Below, in pieces: positions 32,511 through 40,224 of a stretch of DNA of 64,000 nt. Position numbers and translations under genes: made by a program. The DNA lies in assembly GCF_003993775.1 (NCBI RefSeq), contig NZ_RJRZ01000012.1, positions 1 to 64,000 on the forward strand, in the 5' to 3' direction. The notes beneath the pieces are model-generated. The model ran no database searches, was not told where the DNA came from, and saw only the letters and a list, made by a program, of their open reading frames with translations. Within the stretch, counting starts at the first letter, position 1. Each line of letters begins with the position of its first letter. The stretch is from Frigidibacter oleivorans (lineage in GTDB: Bacteria; Pseudomonadota; Alphaproteobacteria; Rhodobacterales; Rhodobacteraceae).

Positions 32511-33761
32511 GTGGCTGACATTCCGAGTGCGGATGGGCGAGGTAACGCGATTGGCTCCTTCTGGGCTGACGGACCGAAAGCGGACGTGCAGGTGCCTGCT
32601 GGCCAGTTCCCGGCGATTACGCTGACCGGCTCGTTCCTGCGCGAGATTGCAAGCCTCTCAGATAGGGCAAATCCGCTGACGCTGGGTGGACCGATTTCGG
32701 CGGACGAGTGGCGCGATGCGCGCACCGCACCGCCCTCTATCGTGGACCGCTGGTTCTACGAGGACGTGGGTGTGTTCGTTGCCCCTGGCGGGACGGGCAA
32801 GACGACGCTCCTCCTGTTCCAAGCCATACACATCGTGCTGGACCGACCGTTGTTCGGGCACATGGTGGCGGCTCCGGGGCCTGTGGTGATCTTGACCGCC
32901 GAAGACAGCCGGGAAACGCTGGTCGCCCGGTTACGACAGATGAGCTACGACTTGGGGCTGACCGAGCAGGAGATGCAAACCGTCCGCAATGAAATTATCA
33001 TCACGGACGTGTCCGGCAGGGGCATCAAGCTGACCAAGGTGGAAAAGGACGTGGTGGTCCCGAGCGGATACCTCGACCGGCTGGTCGTACAGGTGGCGCT
33101 CCTGCACCCCTCGCTGCTCATCATTGACCCGATGGTGTCCTTTGGCGTGGGCGAGAGCCGCGTGAACGATGCTGAGCAAGGGCTGATCGACGCCGCGCGG
33201 CACATTCGCAATACTGCGCGGTGCGGCGTGCTTTACGTTCACCACACCGGCAAGCAAAACGCCCGCGAGAAGACGACCGACCAGTACAGCGGGCGCGGAG
33301 GTAGCGCATTGGCAGATGGTGCGCGCATGATGCACGTATTGCAGCGCCTCGGTGCGGACGAATGGACCAGCGCGACGGGCGACGTGCTGGAAGGGGAGGA
33401 CGCAGGGTTTGTGCTGGCGCGCCCGAAGCTGACGTGGTGCCCCCCGCAGCCCGACATTTACCTCAAGCGCCACCGCTACACGTTCACCCGGTACGACCAC
33501 GTCGGCGAAACCGAGGGTGCTAAGAAGGTGAACCAAATTGCCGATGACAAGGTGTTCGACTTTCTGAAAGCCGAATGGGTTGCGGGGCGCAAGCACACCC
33601 AAAACACCCTCGAAGATGCAAGGGTGTTGCCTCAGCGGGTGACAAGGCAAACCGTGAAGCGGCTGTTGGCGCAGGATCGCTTGAGCAAAGAGGACAGCGG
33701 CGGCGGCAGAGGGGGTGCCCATCACTATTTGCGTCCGGTTGAATTACCGATGACCACATGA
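32511..33761 (+). CDS. RepA-like RecA-fold ATPase (AAA_25 type), probable replication helicase
   Basis: A 416-residue protein. Walker A APGGTGKTT is near residue 92, with VVILTAEDSRETLVARL after it and Walker B LLIIDPMVSF near 205. The conserved LYVHHTGK is near 244 and SGRGGSALADGAR near 262. This is the signature of hexameric RepA helicases of RSF1010-like plasmids and phage or satellite replication proteins. GTG 32511 with GGAGG at 32500-32504 is the best start. Iteron repeats follow directly, supporting a replication role. The C-terminal 80 residues look like a winged-helix tail. Confidence 0.8.
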   Translation: MADIPSADGRGNAIGSFWADGPKADVQVPAGQFPAITLTGSFLREIASLSDRANPLTLGGPISADEWRDARTAPPSIVDRWFYEDVGVFVAPGGTGKTTLLLFQAIHIVLDRPLFGHMVAAPGPVVILTAEDSRETLVARLRQMSYDLGLTEQEMQTVRNEIIITDVSGRGIKLTKVEKDVVVPSGYLDRLVVQVALLHPSLLIIDPMVSFGVGESRVNDAEQGLIDAARHIRNTARCGVLYVHHTGKQNAREKTTDQYSGRGGSALADGARMMHVLQRLGADEWTSATGDVLEGEDAGFVLARPKLTWCPPQPDIYLKRHRYTFTRYDHVGETEGAKKVNQIADDKVFDFLKAEWVAGRKHTQNTLEDARVLPQRVTRQTVKRLLAQDRLSKEDSGGGRGGAHHYLRPVELPMTT

Positions 33762-33768
33762 GCAAGGA

Positions 33769-33954
33769 TTGGTGCGTTGGTGCGTTATTGGTGCGTTATT
33801 GGCGCGTTAACGTACCAAGGAGCACGGGCACGCAAGCGCAACGCCATTGGTGCGTTGCTGCGTTAGCCCCTATAGGGCAACGCACCAATTAAAGGGTATG
33901 TCAGCTTTTACGCCGAAATGTGGTTTGGAAGCACGAAGGGCGGTTTGGTGCGTT
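33769..33954. repeat. iteron cluster, possible replication origin of the island
   Basis: TTGGTGCGTT occurs in direct orientation at 33769, 33777, 33788, 33847 and 33945. A variant TTGGCGCGTT is at 33799 and an inverted perfect copy at 33879-33888. The copies at 33777, 33788 and 33799 are 11 bp apart, one helix turn. The cluster starts 8 bp after the RepA-like gene, the usual place of an iteron origin. No gene is found in 33762-34151. Confidence 0.7.
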
Positions 33955-34151
33955 ACCGGCATTACGCAGACCTAATAACTGAGTAATGGTCGTCCACTTG
34001 ACCGGGTATCAACCGCACCGGGCACCTAACCCGTTGCATCCGTTGCCGGTGTGGTCATCCACGCGCGCCGCAGCATCCGGCTAGGGAGCGATAAGCGCCA
34101 ACGCGACTCGCGGCCGGGGGTTTGATTGACTCTGGCTTGCGACCGGTGGAC

Positions 34152-34967
34152 TCAAAATACCTGCTTCATCGTTTTCTCCGTCCCAGCCAAAAGGTCAGCA
34201 ATTTCCTCTTTGGTAGGTTCTCGCCCCTTTGCGTGGTCACACAGATTGCGAGTATCGGCTAGGCTTTGAATGAACCGCCACTGCGCAACAGTTATCGTAC
34301 CGCCGTCCTTCAAGAGCTGAATAAGGTCAGAGATAGACGGGTTCTTCTTTGTGACCTTGATATTGTGGGTGTCGCAAACGTGGTGAAGGTGCTTCTCTAA
34401 CACCACGCCACATATTGCCCCGGCAGCGCGGAGGTAGCCTGCTTTTGCGAGCGCGCCCGCGGTCTCAATCTCACTGTCAAATAGATCCGCCTGCAACACG
34501 GCCTTTAGGTCCATTAGAGCGGAATCTAGAGTTGCTTTTGCAGCCTTAACTAGATTGAGCTGCTGAACGAACTCTGGGATTGCGGCTGAACCGTCCGCTA
34601 CGACTTCGTACCCTGCTCTAGTGATCTTTAGCCCCTGCAAGTAATCTCTAATCATATAGTTCTGGAACGTTATATCTTTTCGGACGCGCGGGTACTCAAA
34701 GTACGATATAAAGTCCGCAAGCCGGTCGGGCATAACCTGTTTGATTACGGCCTGCGCTTCGGAGTACCATGCTTGATAGCTGGATCTGAAGTCCGGCAAA
34801 TCTTTGAGATACTTCTCGATCTTGTCTTCGTCGCCTTTAAACGCTTCTGAGACTTGTTTTTCAAATTCCTTTGGATGGCAGTCGTGTTGAATGGCCATCC
34901 GCAACGAATCGCCTCTCGTGATAAGCGCGTCTAGCTGCTCTCCGAACTTCTTGGTCTTTTCGGACAT
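34152..34967 (-). CDS. HEPN-domain protein of the island
   Basis: A 271-residue protein. The first 150 residues are helical and charged and not recognised. The C-terminal part (AGYLRAAGAICGVVLEKHLH ... ADTRNLCDHAKGREPTKEEI) is a HEPN-like four-helix fold with the RNxxxH motif (R240, N241, H245) that forms the RNase active site in many toxins and defence proteins. The gene is visibly AT-richer than its neighbours and faces the other way, suggesting separate acquisition. Start taken at 34967 (MSEKTKKFGEQ). No antitoxin partner is recognised. Confidence 0.65.
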   Translation of the reverse strand: MSEKTKKFGEQLDALITRGDSLRMAIQHDCHPKEFEKQVSEAFKGDEDKIEKYLKDLPDFRSSYQAWYSEAQAVIKQVMPDRLADFISYFEYPRVRKDITFQNYMIRDYLQGLKITRAGYEVVADGSAAIPEFVQQLNLVKAAKATLDSALMDLKAVLQADLFDSEIETAGALAKAGYLRAAGAICGVVLEKHLHHVCDTHNIKVTKKNPSISDLIQLLKDGGTITVAQWRFIQSLADTRNLCDHAKGREPTKEEIADLLAGTEKTMKQVF

Positions 34968-35194
34968 ATCACGGCTCCTGCATTTCTTGCGAGAGTGTCT
35001 CTGAGAGTTGATCCTTGTCAAGCATCGAGCAAGTAGCCCGGCAGGGCATCGTTAAGTGCTTGGGACGCAATGGAGGGAACTATTTGTCACTATGGTGCCG
35101 GTGCGCGTGCGTGCCTGTTTGCAGAATTCGTCGGAGACAGGCGCGCAGGCTGATGTGATGTAGGTCGTAGGTGAGAACAGAAAGGGAACCACCG

Positions 35195-35548
35195 ATGACC
35201 GACTATGCCACGATGAACAAGGCCCAGCTCCGCGCCGCGTGCAAGGAGGCGGGGATCAGCTACGCCAACCTCGACAATGACGGAATGCGCGCCGCGTTGA
35301 CGGGTGTGGTTACCCACACCGACGAACAGCCCGCCCCGATCAAGGTCAAGGTCGAAAGCAACGGCATCATCCGCCCGCGTGCCGGGGGCAAGCTGGATGC
35401 GGTGTGGACCGCGCTGGACGGGATGCTGGCCGAGAACGGCAGGGCACCGACGCTCAAGGAGGCGAAGGCGGTCGCTGCCGAGCGCGGGTGGGCGACGGGT
35501 ACGCTGAACGTCCAGTTCTATCGCTGGAAGCAGTTCACCGCCGCGTAG
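35195..35548 (+). CDS. hypothetical protein of the island (SAP-like N-terminus)
   Basis: A 117-residue protein, MTDYATMNKAQLRAACKEAG.... Its opening resembles a short SAP/HeH helix-extended-helix motif. The second half (KLDAVWTALDGMLAENGRAP ... WATGTLNVQFYRWKQF) looks like a DNA-binding helical unit seen in phage and plasmid small proteins. AAAGGG precedes the ATG. No named family is certain. Confidence 0.6.
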   Translation: MTDYATMNKAQLRAACKEAGISYANLDNDGMRAALTGVVTHTDEQPAPIKVKVESNGIIRPRAGGKLDAVWTALDGMLAENGRAPTLKEAKAVAAERGWATGTLNVQFYRWKQFTAA

Positions 35549-35707
35549 CCCCAGCTCCACCACTTGTCCCGCACCGGGGCGCTGCCGCAGGGTAGCGCCC
35601 CGTTTGCTTTCGCACCCCTGCCGCACCGCAGCGCGTGCTGTAGGGGGTGAGCGCGGTTTTGGGGTGCCAGGGTAGCGGCGCGGTAACCCCCCCGCTGTAG
35701 CGCTGCG

Positions 35708-36082
35708 CTACGCGCTGTCCGTGCGACGGCTGTGCCCCTGCTTCTCACCGGTCATTTGCTGCCCATGAGCTTCGAACATGGTTTGGAACCACGCATCTAG
35801 CGACACCATCTTCTTGGCGAGCGCCACCAAGGTTGTGTCATGCCGACGCCGAAGGCTGGCGCGGGCATTGCCGGACCTGCTGTCCTCTCGACGGTTGAAC
35901 TCCGCCCGGAGCGTGGAAAGCAGCAACCTCGCGCTGTCCCAGCCTTCGGGGATTTCGGACGGCGCGATCTGCGACATGCCCTCGTCCCATGCGTCTGCCA
36001 GCCGAACCCTCAGCGCGGAAGGATGAATGCAAAGCATGTTGATCGAGCGATGCGAACGTTCGCAGACATAGTCGAGGGACAT
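35708..36082 (-). CDS. hypothetical protein of the island
   Basis: A 124-residue protein, MSLDYVCERSHRSINMLCIH..., is helical and Arg-rich. The ATG at 36082 has a clear AGGAG ribosome site and was preferred over the in-frame 36196 start. It is transcribed against the flanking genes. No domain is recognised. Confidence 0.5.
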   Translation of the reverse strand: MSLDYVCERSHRSINMLCIHPSALRVRLADAWDEGMSQIAPSEIPEGWDSARLLLSTLRAEFNRREDSRSGNARASLRRRHDTTLVALAKKMVSLDAWFQTMFEAHGQQMTGEKQGHSRRTDSA

Positions 36083-36311
36083 AATGTTCTCCTGCTGCTT
36101 GGCACCTAACGGTCGCACATATGCGGAAGCCGTGGAATCTCCCTGTGAACAGCGCACCGCACTTTTCCCGGTTTCATGCGCCCCAAAGATTGACAATCAA
36201 CGGGAGGATTTGACGTAACGCATTGATCTAAAACAAATATCAGGAGACCGGCCGGGGGTTAACAGCTAGTGTAGCCATGCAACAGCAAGCCACATCAGGG
36301 TTTCCCACACC

Positions 36312-37052
36312 ATGTCCGACCACATCGACACCCGAATTTCACCGAGCCTGCATCCCGAAAGCCTGTCGACGCTCGACGGGCTGGACGACGACACCCGTGC
36401 GGTGATCGCCCCCGCCGTTGACACGCTAAAGTCTGCGTACAAGTTCATCGCGGGCATTCACGATGTGAAGGCTGCGGCTGATGCCGACCCGACGCTGACG
36501 AGGGAAGCTGCGCTGCTCCGGGCAGACGATCACGCACAGACCAAGCTGGCCGCCGTGACCCGGCAGTTCGACAGCGTTCACCAGAACTTCGGCAAAGCCA
36601 TTGCCTCGCTCGAAACTGCGCTCAGCGCTCCGGTCGTCGCGAAGGCCAGCCAGATGATTTCCGGCGAAGTCCGCGCCCACGCCAAGAGCTTGAGCTTGGA
36701 ACAACGCGACAAGCTGTTGGACGACGCGATGGTCCGTGGGGATCACGATACCCTGTCGAGCATCCTCGGGGGGCCTCACTACCTTAGCGGCATGACGCCC
36801 GAGCTGCACGCGATCTGGCTGCGCCGGTACAACGAGGTTCGCGACCCGGTTGCCGCTAACCGTCTCAAGGTGCTGACGCAAGCGCGCGCCGAGATGATGA
36901 AGCGCGGTCAGACGCTGTTCGCAGAAATGACGAAAGCGGTCGGGACCATCGCCATCCCGAACGAACACGGCGGCCCGATGCGCCACGTGACCGCACAGGA
37001 GGTTCGCAAGAAGCGCGATGCCAGTGCCAAGGTCTACGCCCAGCACGCCTGA
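36312..37052 (+). CDS. hypothetical helical protein of the island
   Basis: A 246-residue, almost wholly helical protein (MSDHIDTRISPSLHPESLST...). There are no membrane segments, cysteines or known motifs. The C-terminal part is basic (EVRKKRDASAKVYAQHA). It opens a run of co-directional genes leading to the DUF5681 gene 37 bp later, so it may belong to the same unit. It has the size and composition of phage scaffold or capsid-size-redirecting proteins, but that is only a thought. Confidence 0.6.
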   Translation: MSDHIDTRISPSLHPESLSTLDGLDDDTRAVIAPAVDTLKSAYKFIAGIHDVKAAADADPTLTREAALLRADDHAQTKLAAVTRQFDSVHQNFGKAIASLETALSAPVVAKASQMISGEVRAHAKSLSLEQRDKLLDDAMVRGDHDTLSSILGGPHYLSGMTPELHAIWLRRYNEVRDPVAANRLKVLTQARAEMMKRGQTLFAEMTKAVGTIAIPNEHGGPMRHVTAQEVRKKRDASAKVYAQHA

Positions 37053-37089
37053 CCCGCCTTGAACTGAAACTGTTGATGCAGGTGGTCTC

Positions 37090-37554
37090 ATGACAGATGC
37101 AGCCCAGCCCACATGGATGCAGGGCTTTGTCCCCGATACCTCGCCCGCACCGGGGCGATGGCGGAAGGGGCAGTCCGGCAACCCGGCGGGTAGACCGAAG
37201 GGGTCGCTGAGCAGCCGCGACAAGGTTGCCCGCGAACTGCGGGACGATGGACCCGCTGTCGCGCGCAAGGTGATCGACGCAGCGCTTGCCGGGGACATGC
37301 AGGCGGCATCGCTTGTCCTGTCGAGGCTTCTGCCGCCGTTGCGTTCGCAAACCGAGCGGGTCGAGTTTGATTTCGACCCCGAGCTACCCATTGGGAAGCA
37401 GATCGAAGCTGTGCTTGCTGCGGTAGCTGCCGGTCAGGTGCCGCCGGATGTGGGGCAGATGATTATCAATGCCATTAGCACGCTGAGCAGCGTGCGTGCC
37501 ACCGAGGACTTAGAAGCCCGCATCATCCAACTCGAAGCGCGGGAGGTGAACTGA
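37090..37554 (+). CDS. DUF5681 domain protein, small-terminase-like
   Basis: A 154-residue protein with the conserved N-terminal motif GRWRKGQSGNPAGRPKGSLS (residues about 22-41) of DUF5681. That family is found in phages and mobile elements, often near terminases. A helical region follows (KVARELRDDGPAVARKVIDA; LVLSRLLPPL), and the C-terminal part is probably a coiled coil. In a satellite a TerS-like protein would redirect packaging to its own DNA; here that is inference. Stop overlaps the next start (TGATG). Confidence 0.75.
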   Translation: MTDAAQPTWMQGFVPDTSPAPGRWRKGQSGNPAGRPKGSLSSRDKVARELRDDGPAVARKVIDAALAGDMQAASLVLSRLLPPLRSQTERVEFDFDPELPIGKQIEAVLAAVAAGQVPPDVGQMIINAISTLSSVRATEDLEARIIQLEAREVN

Positions 37555-37871
37555 TGCCGGTCCATCACGTTGAGAACGGCGGCATGGTCGTTGCCTACGA
37601 ACCGACACCGCAAGATCGGTTTGTGGTTGTCATCATTGGCACGCCCGCCGGGTCGAGCGACCTGCATACGGTCCCGCTGAGGCGCTACGACGAGGTGCTG
37701 GCTTTCGCAAAGAAGATTGCGACCTGGCAGCACCACCCGGTCACACTCCTGCCCATCACGGCGCGGGAGTACGTCGAGCGGAACAAGGACTCGCTGACCG
37801 AGCTTTGGGGCGAGCTTCCCCAAGACGTTCGCGAGACGGCAATCGCCGCCTACGAGGGGCGTTACCAATGA
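37554..37871 (+). CDS. hypothetical protein of the island
   Basis: A 105-residue protein, MPVHHVENGGMVVAYEPTPQ..., with a strand-rich first half and a helical second half. It is translationally coupled to the DUF5681 gene before it (TGATG) and the gene after it (ATGA). Nothing in it matches a family I know. Coupling suggests it works with, or in the same step as, the DUF5681 protein. Confidence 0.6.
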   Translation: MPVHHVENGGMVVAYEPTPQDRFVVVIIGTPAGSSDLHTVPLRRYDEVLAFAKKIATWQHHPVTLLPITAREYVERNKDSLTELWGELPQDVRETAIAAYEGRYQ

Positions 37872-38161
37872 GCGCCCGCGCCGCGATGTGGTTATCCCCG
37901 GCACAGGCCGCTGACCCCGAACCGAACCGGGCGCAGGCCAGCGAGGATGACCACACCGGCCTCAGCTTCCACTCGGGGCGGTTCTTCCGCCGCGAGGCCA
38001 TGCGCGACGATCCCGACAACACGGTGACGCCCGCCGAGCAACGCCTGATCGGGCAGCGCGCCGAGGACGCAGCGCGAACGCGGCTCGCCGAGCGCGACCG
38101 CGCATTGGCGGGGCTGCGGGAGCTGGGGGCGGCAGTGAGAGCGGCGGGAGGCGCGGGGTGA
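37868..38161 (+). CDS. small hypothetical protein of the island
   Basis: A 97-residue protein, MSARAAMWLSPAQAADPEPN..., is Ala/Arg-rich with a helical C-terminal half (EQRLIGQRAEDAARTRLAER). Start ATG 37868 overlaps the previous stop (ATGA). No family recognised. The small-gene run 37554-38749 is closely packed like a phage accessory cassette. Confidence 0.55.
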   Translation: MSARAAMWLSPAQAADPEPNRAQASEDDHTGLSFHSGRFFRREAMRDDPDNTVTPAEQRLIGQRAEDAARTRLAERDRALAGLRELGAAVRAAGGAG

Positions 38162-38165
38162 CCAC

Positions 38166-38408
38166 ATGCCCAGCACGCAATCGCTCCTTGCCCGTGTGCG
38201 AAAGCTGGAACGGGACCGCACCGCCGCGCAGCTCTCGCCGTTCGCGGCGATCTACGGGACGTTCGAGCAGTTCGAGGCTGAGTGCCGCGCCGAGATGGAG
38301 GCGGGCAAGCTGGCGAAGGACTTTCCGATTGACTGCCTCGCCCGGTGGGAGCGCGACGGTACATGGGCGCAGTGGCGGCGCGGCGGGAACCGGGTGTGGA
38401 CGCGATGA
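38166..38408 (+). CDS. small hypothetical protein of the island
   Basis: An 80-residue protein, MPSTQSLLARVRKLERDRTA..., has an N-terminal amphipathic helix. Such short proteins with this kind of opening occur near phage packaging genes. It starts 5 bp after the previous stop and overlaps the next start (ATGA). Function unknown. Confidence 0.55.
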   Translation: MPSTQSLLARVRKLERDRTAAQLSPFAAIYGTFEQFEAECRAEMEAGKLAKDFPIDCLARWERDGTWAQWRRGGNRVWTR

Positions 38409-38749
38409 CCGAGCAGCCCGACTGGCTGGTCGCGTGGCGCGCCTCGAACCCCACAGCGCCGGTCCCGAAGCCCGCACCCAAGCGCACCGCCAAGCCAGCA
38501 CCCGTCTCCACCGCACCCGAGAAGACGCGGGCCGGGCAGTATTGGCAGGGGTTCGAGGAACCGCCCTCCGAGGCGTGGGCATGGGATGGCGGGGTGCGGC
38601 GCGAGCCGGTGTTGGACCACGACCGTTCCCCACCCCGAATCGTCCGGCGCGTCGGGTGGCATGTCTGCCTCAAGTGCCAGAAGCCGTTCTGGTCTGTCGA
38701 TGTGGTCAGCATCCGCCTCTGCAACCGCTGCAAGGGCGCTGATGACTAA
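38405..38749 (+). CDS. small zinc-ribbon-like protein of the island
   Basis: A 114-residue protein. The first 60 residues are Pro/Ala/Lys-rich and probably disordered. Near the end, HVCLKCQKPFWSVDVVSIRL followed by CNRC gives two CxxC pairs that could bind zinc. Start ATG 38405 overlaps the previous stop. It is the last gene of the run before the terminator at 38883. Role unknown; a DNA- or protein-binding accessory factor is possible. Confidence 0.6.
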   Translation: MTEQPDWLVAWRASNPTAPVPKPAPKRTAKPAPVSTAPEKTRAGQYWQGFEEPPSEAWAWDGGVRREPVLDHDRSPPRIVRRVGWHVCLKCQKPFWSVDVVSIRLCNRCKGADD

Positions 38750-38882
38750 ACCCGCGAGGCTGTGGAGAAGAGCCGGACGGGGCGCGGGTCGCCATACCAC
38801 CCGCGACGAGGACAAGGCCACCGTCCCTCGTTAATCGAACGGAGCCAGCCGTCGGCGGTCATTCTCTGCCGCTCGCAACGGT

Positions 38883-38917
38883 ACGCCCCGGGCGCGAGTC
38901 CGGGGCGTTCTCGTTTT
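38883..38917 (+). terminator. intrinsic terminator closing the island gene run
   Basis: ACGCCCCGG (38883-38891) and CCGGGGCGT (38100 bases into the 38.8-38.9 kb block, at 38900-38908) form a perfect 9-bp stem with an 8-base loop. TCTCGTTTT follows. It stands about 130 bp after the last island gene. Confidence 0.8.
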
Positions 38918-38946
38918 GCCCCGCTTGCTAAAGGCTTGCTAGCGCA

Positions 38947-38996
38947 AAAAGCAGGGTCGGCAACGGTCACTGACCTACCGCTAACTACCTGCTTTT
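38947..38996. repeat. inverted repeat next to the island end
   Basis: AAAAGCAGG (38947-38955) and CCTGCTTTT (38988-38996) form a 9-bp stem enclosing the palindrome GGTCACTGACC (38965-38975). On the minus strand it stands just downstream of tRNA-Asn and is followed by a T-run, so it may end tRNA transcription. Equally it could be an integrase or excisionase site. Confidence 0.45.
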
Positions 38997-39004
38997 ATTG
39001 GGAT

Positions 39005-39053
39005 TTTTGGCTCCGGCGGTAGGGATCGAACCTACGACCAATTGATTAACAGT
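39005..39053. repeat. att repeat, tRNA-proximal copy
   Basis: 49 bp identical to 29559-29607. It forms the 3' two-thirds of the intact tRNA-Asn gene plus a few bases beyond. Island insertion thus left a functional tRNA on this side. Confidence 0.95.
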
Positions 39054-39082
39054 CAACTGCTCTACCGCTGAGCTACGCCGGA
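39008..39082 (-). tRNA. tRNA-Asn (GTT)
   Basis: A 75-nt tRNA with encoded CCA on the minus strand. The acceptor stem TCCGGCG pairs with CGCCGGA, the D-arm begins GCTCAGCGGTAGAGC, and the anticodon loop CTGTTAA has anticodon GTT. The T-arm is GTAGG-TTCGATC-CCTAC. Its 3' part is the island attachment site. Confidence 0.97.
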
Positions 39083-39264
39083 ACACGGGGGCGGATATAG
39101 CGGCCGGGCGGGGGGGTGTCCAGAGGCTTTGCGACGTTTTCTCGACGGCTTCGTTTCGGCAGCACGACAGGCGCCGGGGCGCGGGAACGGGCCGCCATGC
39201 GCCGGGTCCGGACGGCCCCGCTGCACGGCTCCGCGCCGCCCCGGACCCGTCCCGTGCGCCGCCC

Positions 39265-40224
39265 TTACCCCGGCCCGAAGCGCGTGTCGGGGTCGACCGG
39301 ACCCTCGGGCCGGGCGAGGCCGCGTTCGGCGAGGTCGACGAGATGGGCGAAGACGTTGCGGGCGGCGGCGGGCAGCAGCGCCTCGGGCGTGTCCGCGTAA
39401 AGCCGTGCCGCGAGGGCGGCCGCGGTGGCGGGGCCCTCGGCCAGTGCCGCGCGGATCTGCGCCTCGCGCGCGCGGCGATGGGCGGCCAGCGCGGCGATGC
39501 GGTCGGGCAGGTCGGTCACGTCCGGCCCGTGGCCCGGATGCGCGACCCGGGCGCCCGTGCCGGCCAGCCGGTCCAGCGCCGCCATGTACTGGCCCATGTC
39601 GCCATCGGGCGGCGAGACCAGCGAACTGGACCAGGCCATCACGTGATCGCCGCTGAACAGCCGCTCGCCCCAGAGAAAGCACAGGTGGTTGCCCATATGG
39701 CCGGGGGTGTGGAGCGCGGTCAGGCTCCAGCCCGCGCCGGCGACCGTTTCGCCGTCGGCCAGCCGCTCGTCGGGGCGGAAGCCGGCATCGACGCCCTCGC
39801 CGCCGCCGGCGCGGCCCCCGGCGGCCAGCCGCGCCATCGCTTGCGACCGGCCGGCGGTGGCGTCGCCGAAGGCCAGCACCGGCGCGCCGGTCGCGGCGGC
39901 CAGCGCCCGGGCCAGCGGCGCGTGGTCGCGATGCGCGTGGGTGACGAGGATATGGCTCACCGTCTCGCCCGGGGCCAGCGCGCCCAGGATCGCCCGCAGA
40001 TGCGCGGGATCCTCCGGCCCCGGATCGATCACCGCCACCCGGCCTTCGCCGAGGATCCAGCTGTTGGTGCCGTGCAGCGTCATCGGCGAGGGGTTGGGGG
40101 CCAGCACCCGCCGCAGGCCGGGCGCGACCTGCACCAGCGCGGGCGGCCGGCCGCCGCCGGACCCGCCGTCTTCCGGCGCTGCCGTCTTTCCCCGGCGCAG
40201 CTCTGCGGCTAGGTTCGGTCGCAT
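39265..40224 (-). CDS. MBL-fold metallo-hydrolase (glyoxalase II / lactamase B2-like)
   Basis: A 319-residue hydrolase. HGTNSWILGEGRVAVIDPGP opens the fold, and THAHRDH gives the metal-binding HxHxDH motif. HTPGHMGNHLCF and GDHVMAWSS follow with later metal ligands, and AHPGHGPDV provides the last His. A C-terminal winged-helix-like part (from about residue 250) matches the LACTB2 subgroup. Substrate unknown. Its ATG (bases 40222-40224) overlaps the divergent ATG of the sensor kinase (40223-40225), so they share one control region or one true start lies further in. Confidence 0.85.
   Translation of the reverse strand: MRPNLAAELRRGKTAAPEDGGSGGGRPPALVQVAPGLRRVLAPNPSPMTLHGTNSWILGEGRVAVIDPGPEDPAHLRAILGALAPGETVSHILVTHAHRDHAPLARALAAATGAPVLAFGDATAGRSQAMARLAAGGRAGGGEGVDAGFRPDERLADGETVAGAGWSLTALHTPGHMGNHLCFLWGERLFSGDHVMAWSSSLVSPPDGDMGQYMAALDRLAGTGARVAHPGHGPDVTDLPDRIAALAAHRRAREAQIRAALAEGPATAAALAARLYADTPEALLPAAARNVFAHLVDLAERGLARPEGPVDPDTRFGPG

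Larger units (their letters stand above)
29559..39053. mobile_element. tRNA-Asn-integrated island, satellite-like
   Basis: A 9.4-kb segment is bounded by perfect 49-bp direct repeats (29559-29607 and 39005-39053). The right repeat is the 3' part of an intact tRNA-Asn. Contents in order: DUF4102-type integrase, small gene, AlpA-like regulator, RepA-like ATPase, iterons, HEPN gene, small genes and a DUF5681 protein. There are no capsid, tail, relaxase or type IV secretion genes. The gene order fits a phage satellite or small integrative element more than a prophage or ICE. Confidence 0.85.

Noticed and set aside
33769-33954. CRISPR-like array
   Set aside because: Repeats are only 10 bp, unevenly spaced and partly inverted; iterons fit better.
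38762-39022. 86-codon frame between the last island gene and the tRNA
   Set aside because: It runs through an intrinsic terminator and into the att repeat; no protein features.
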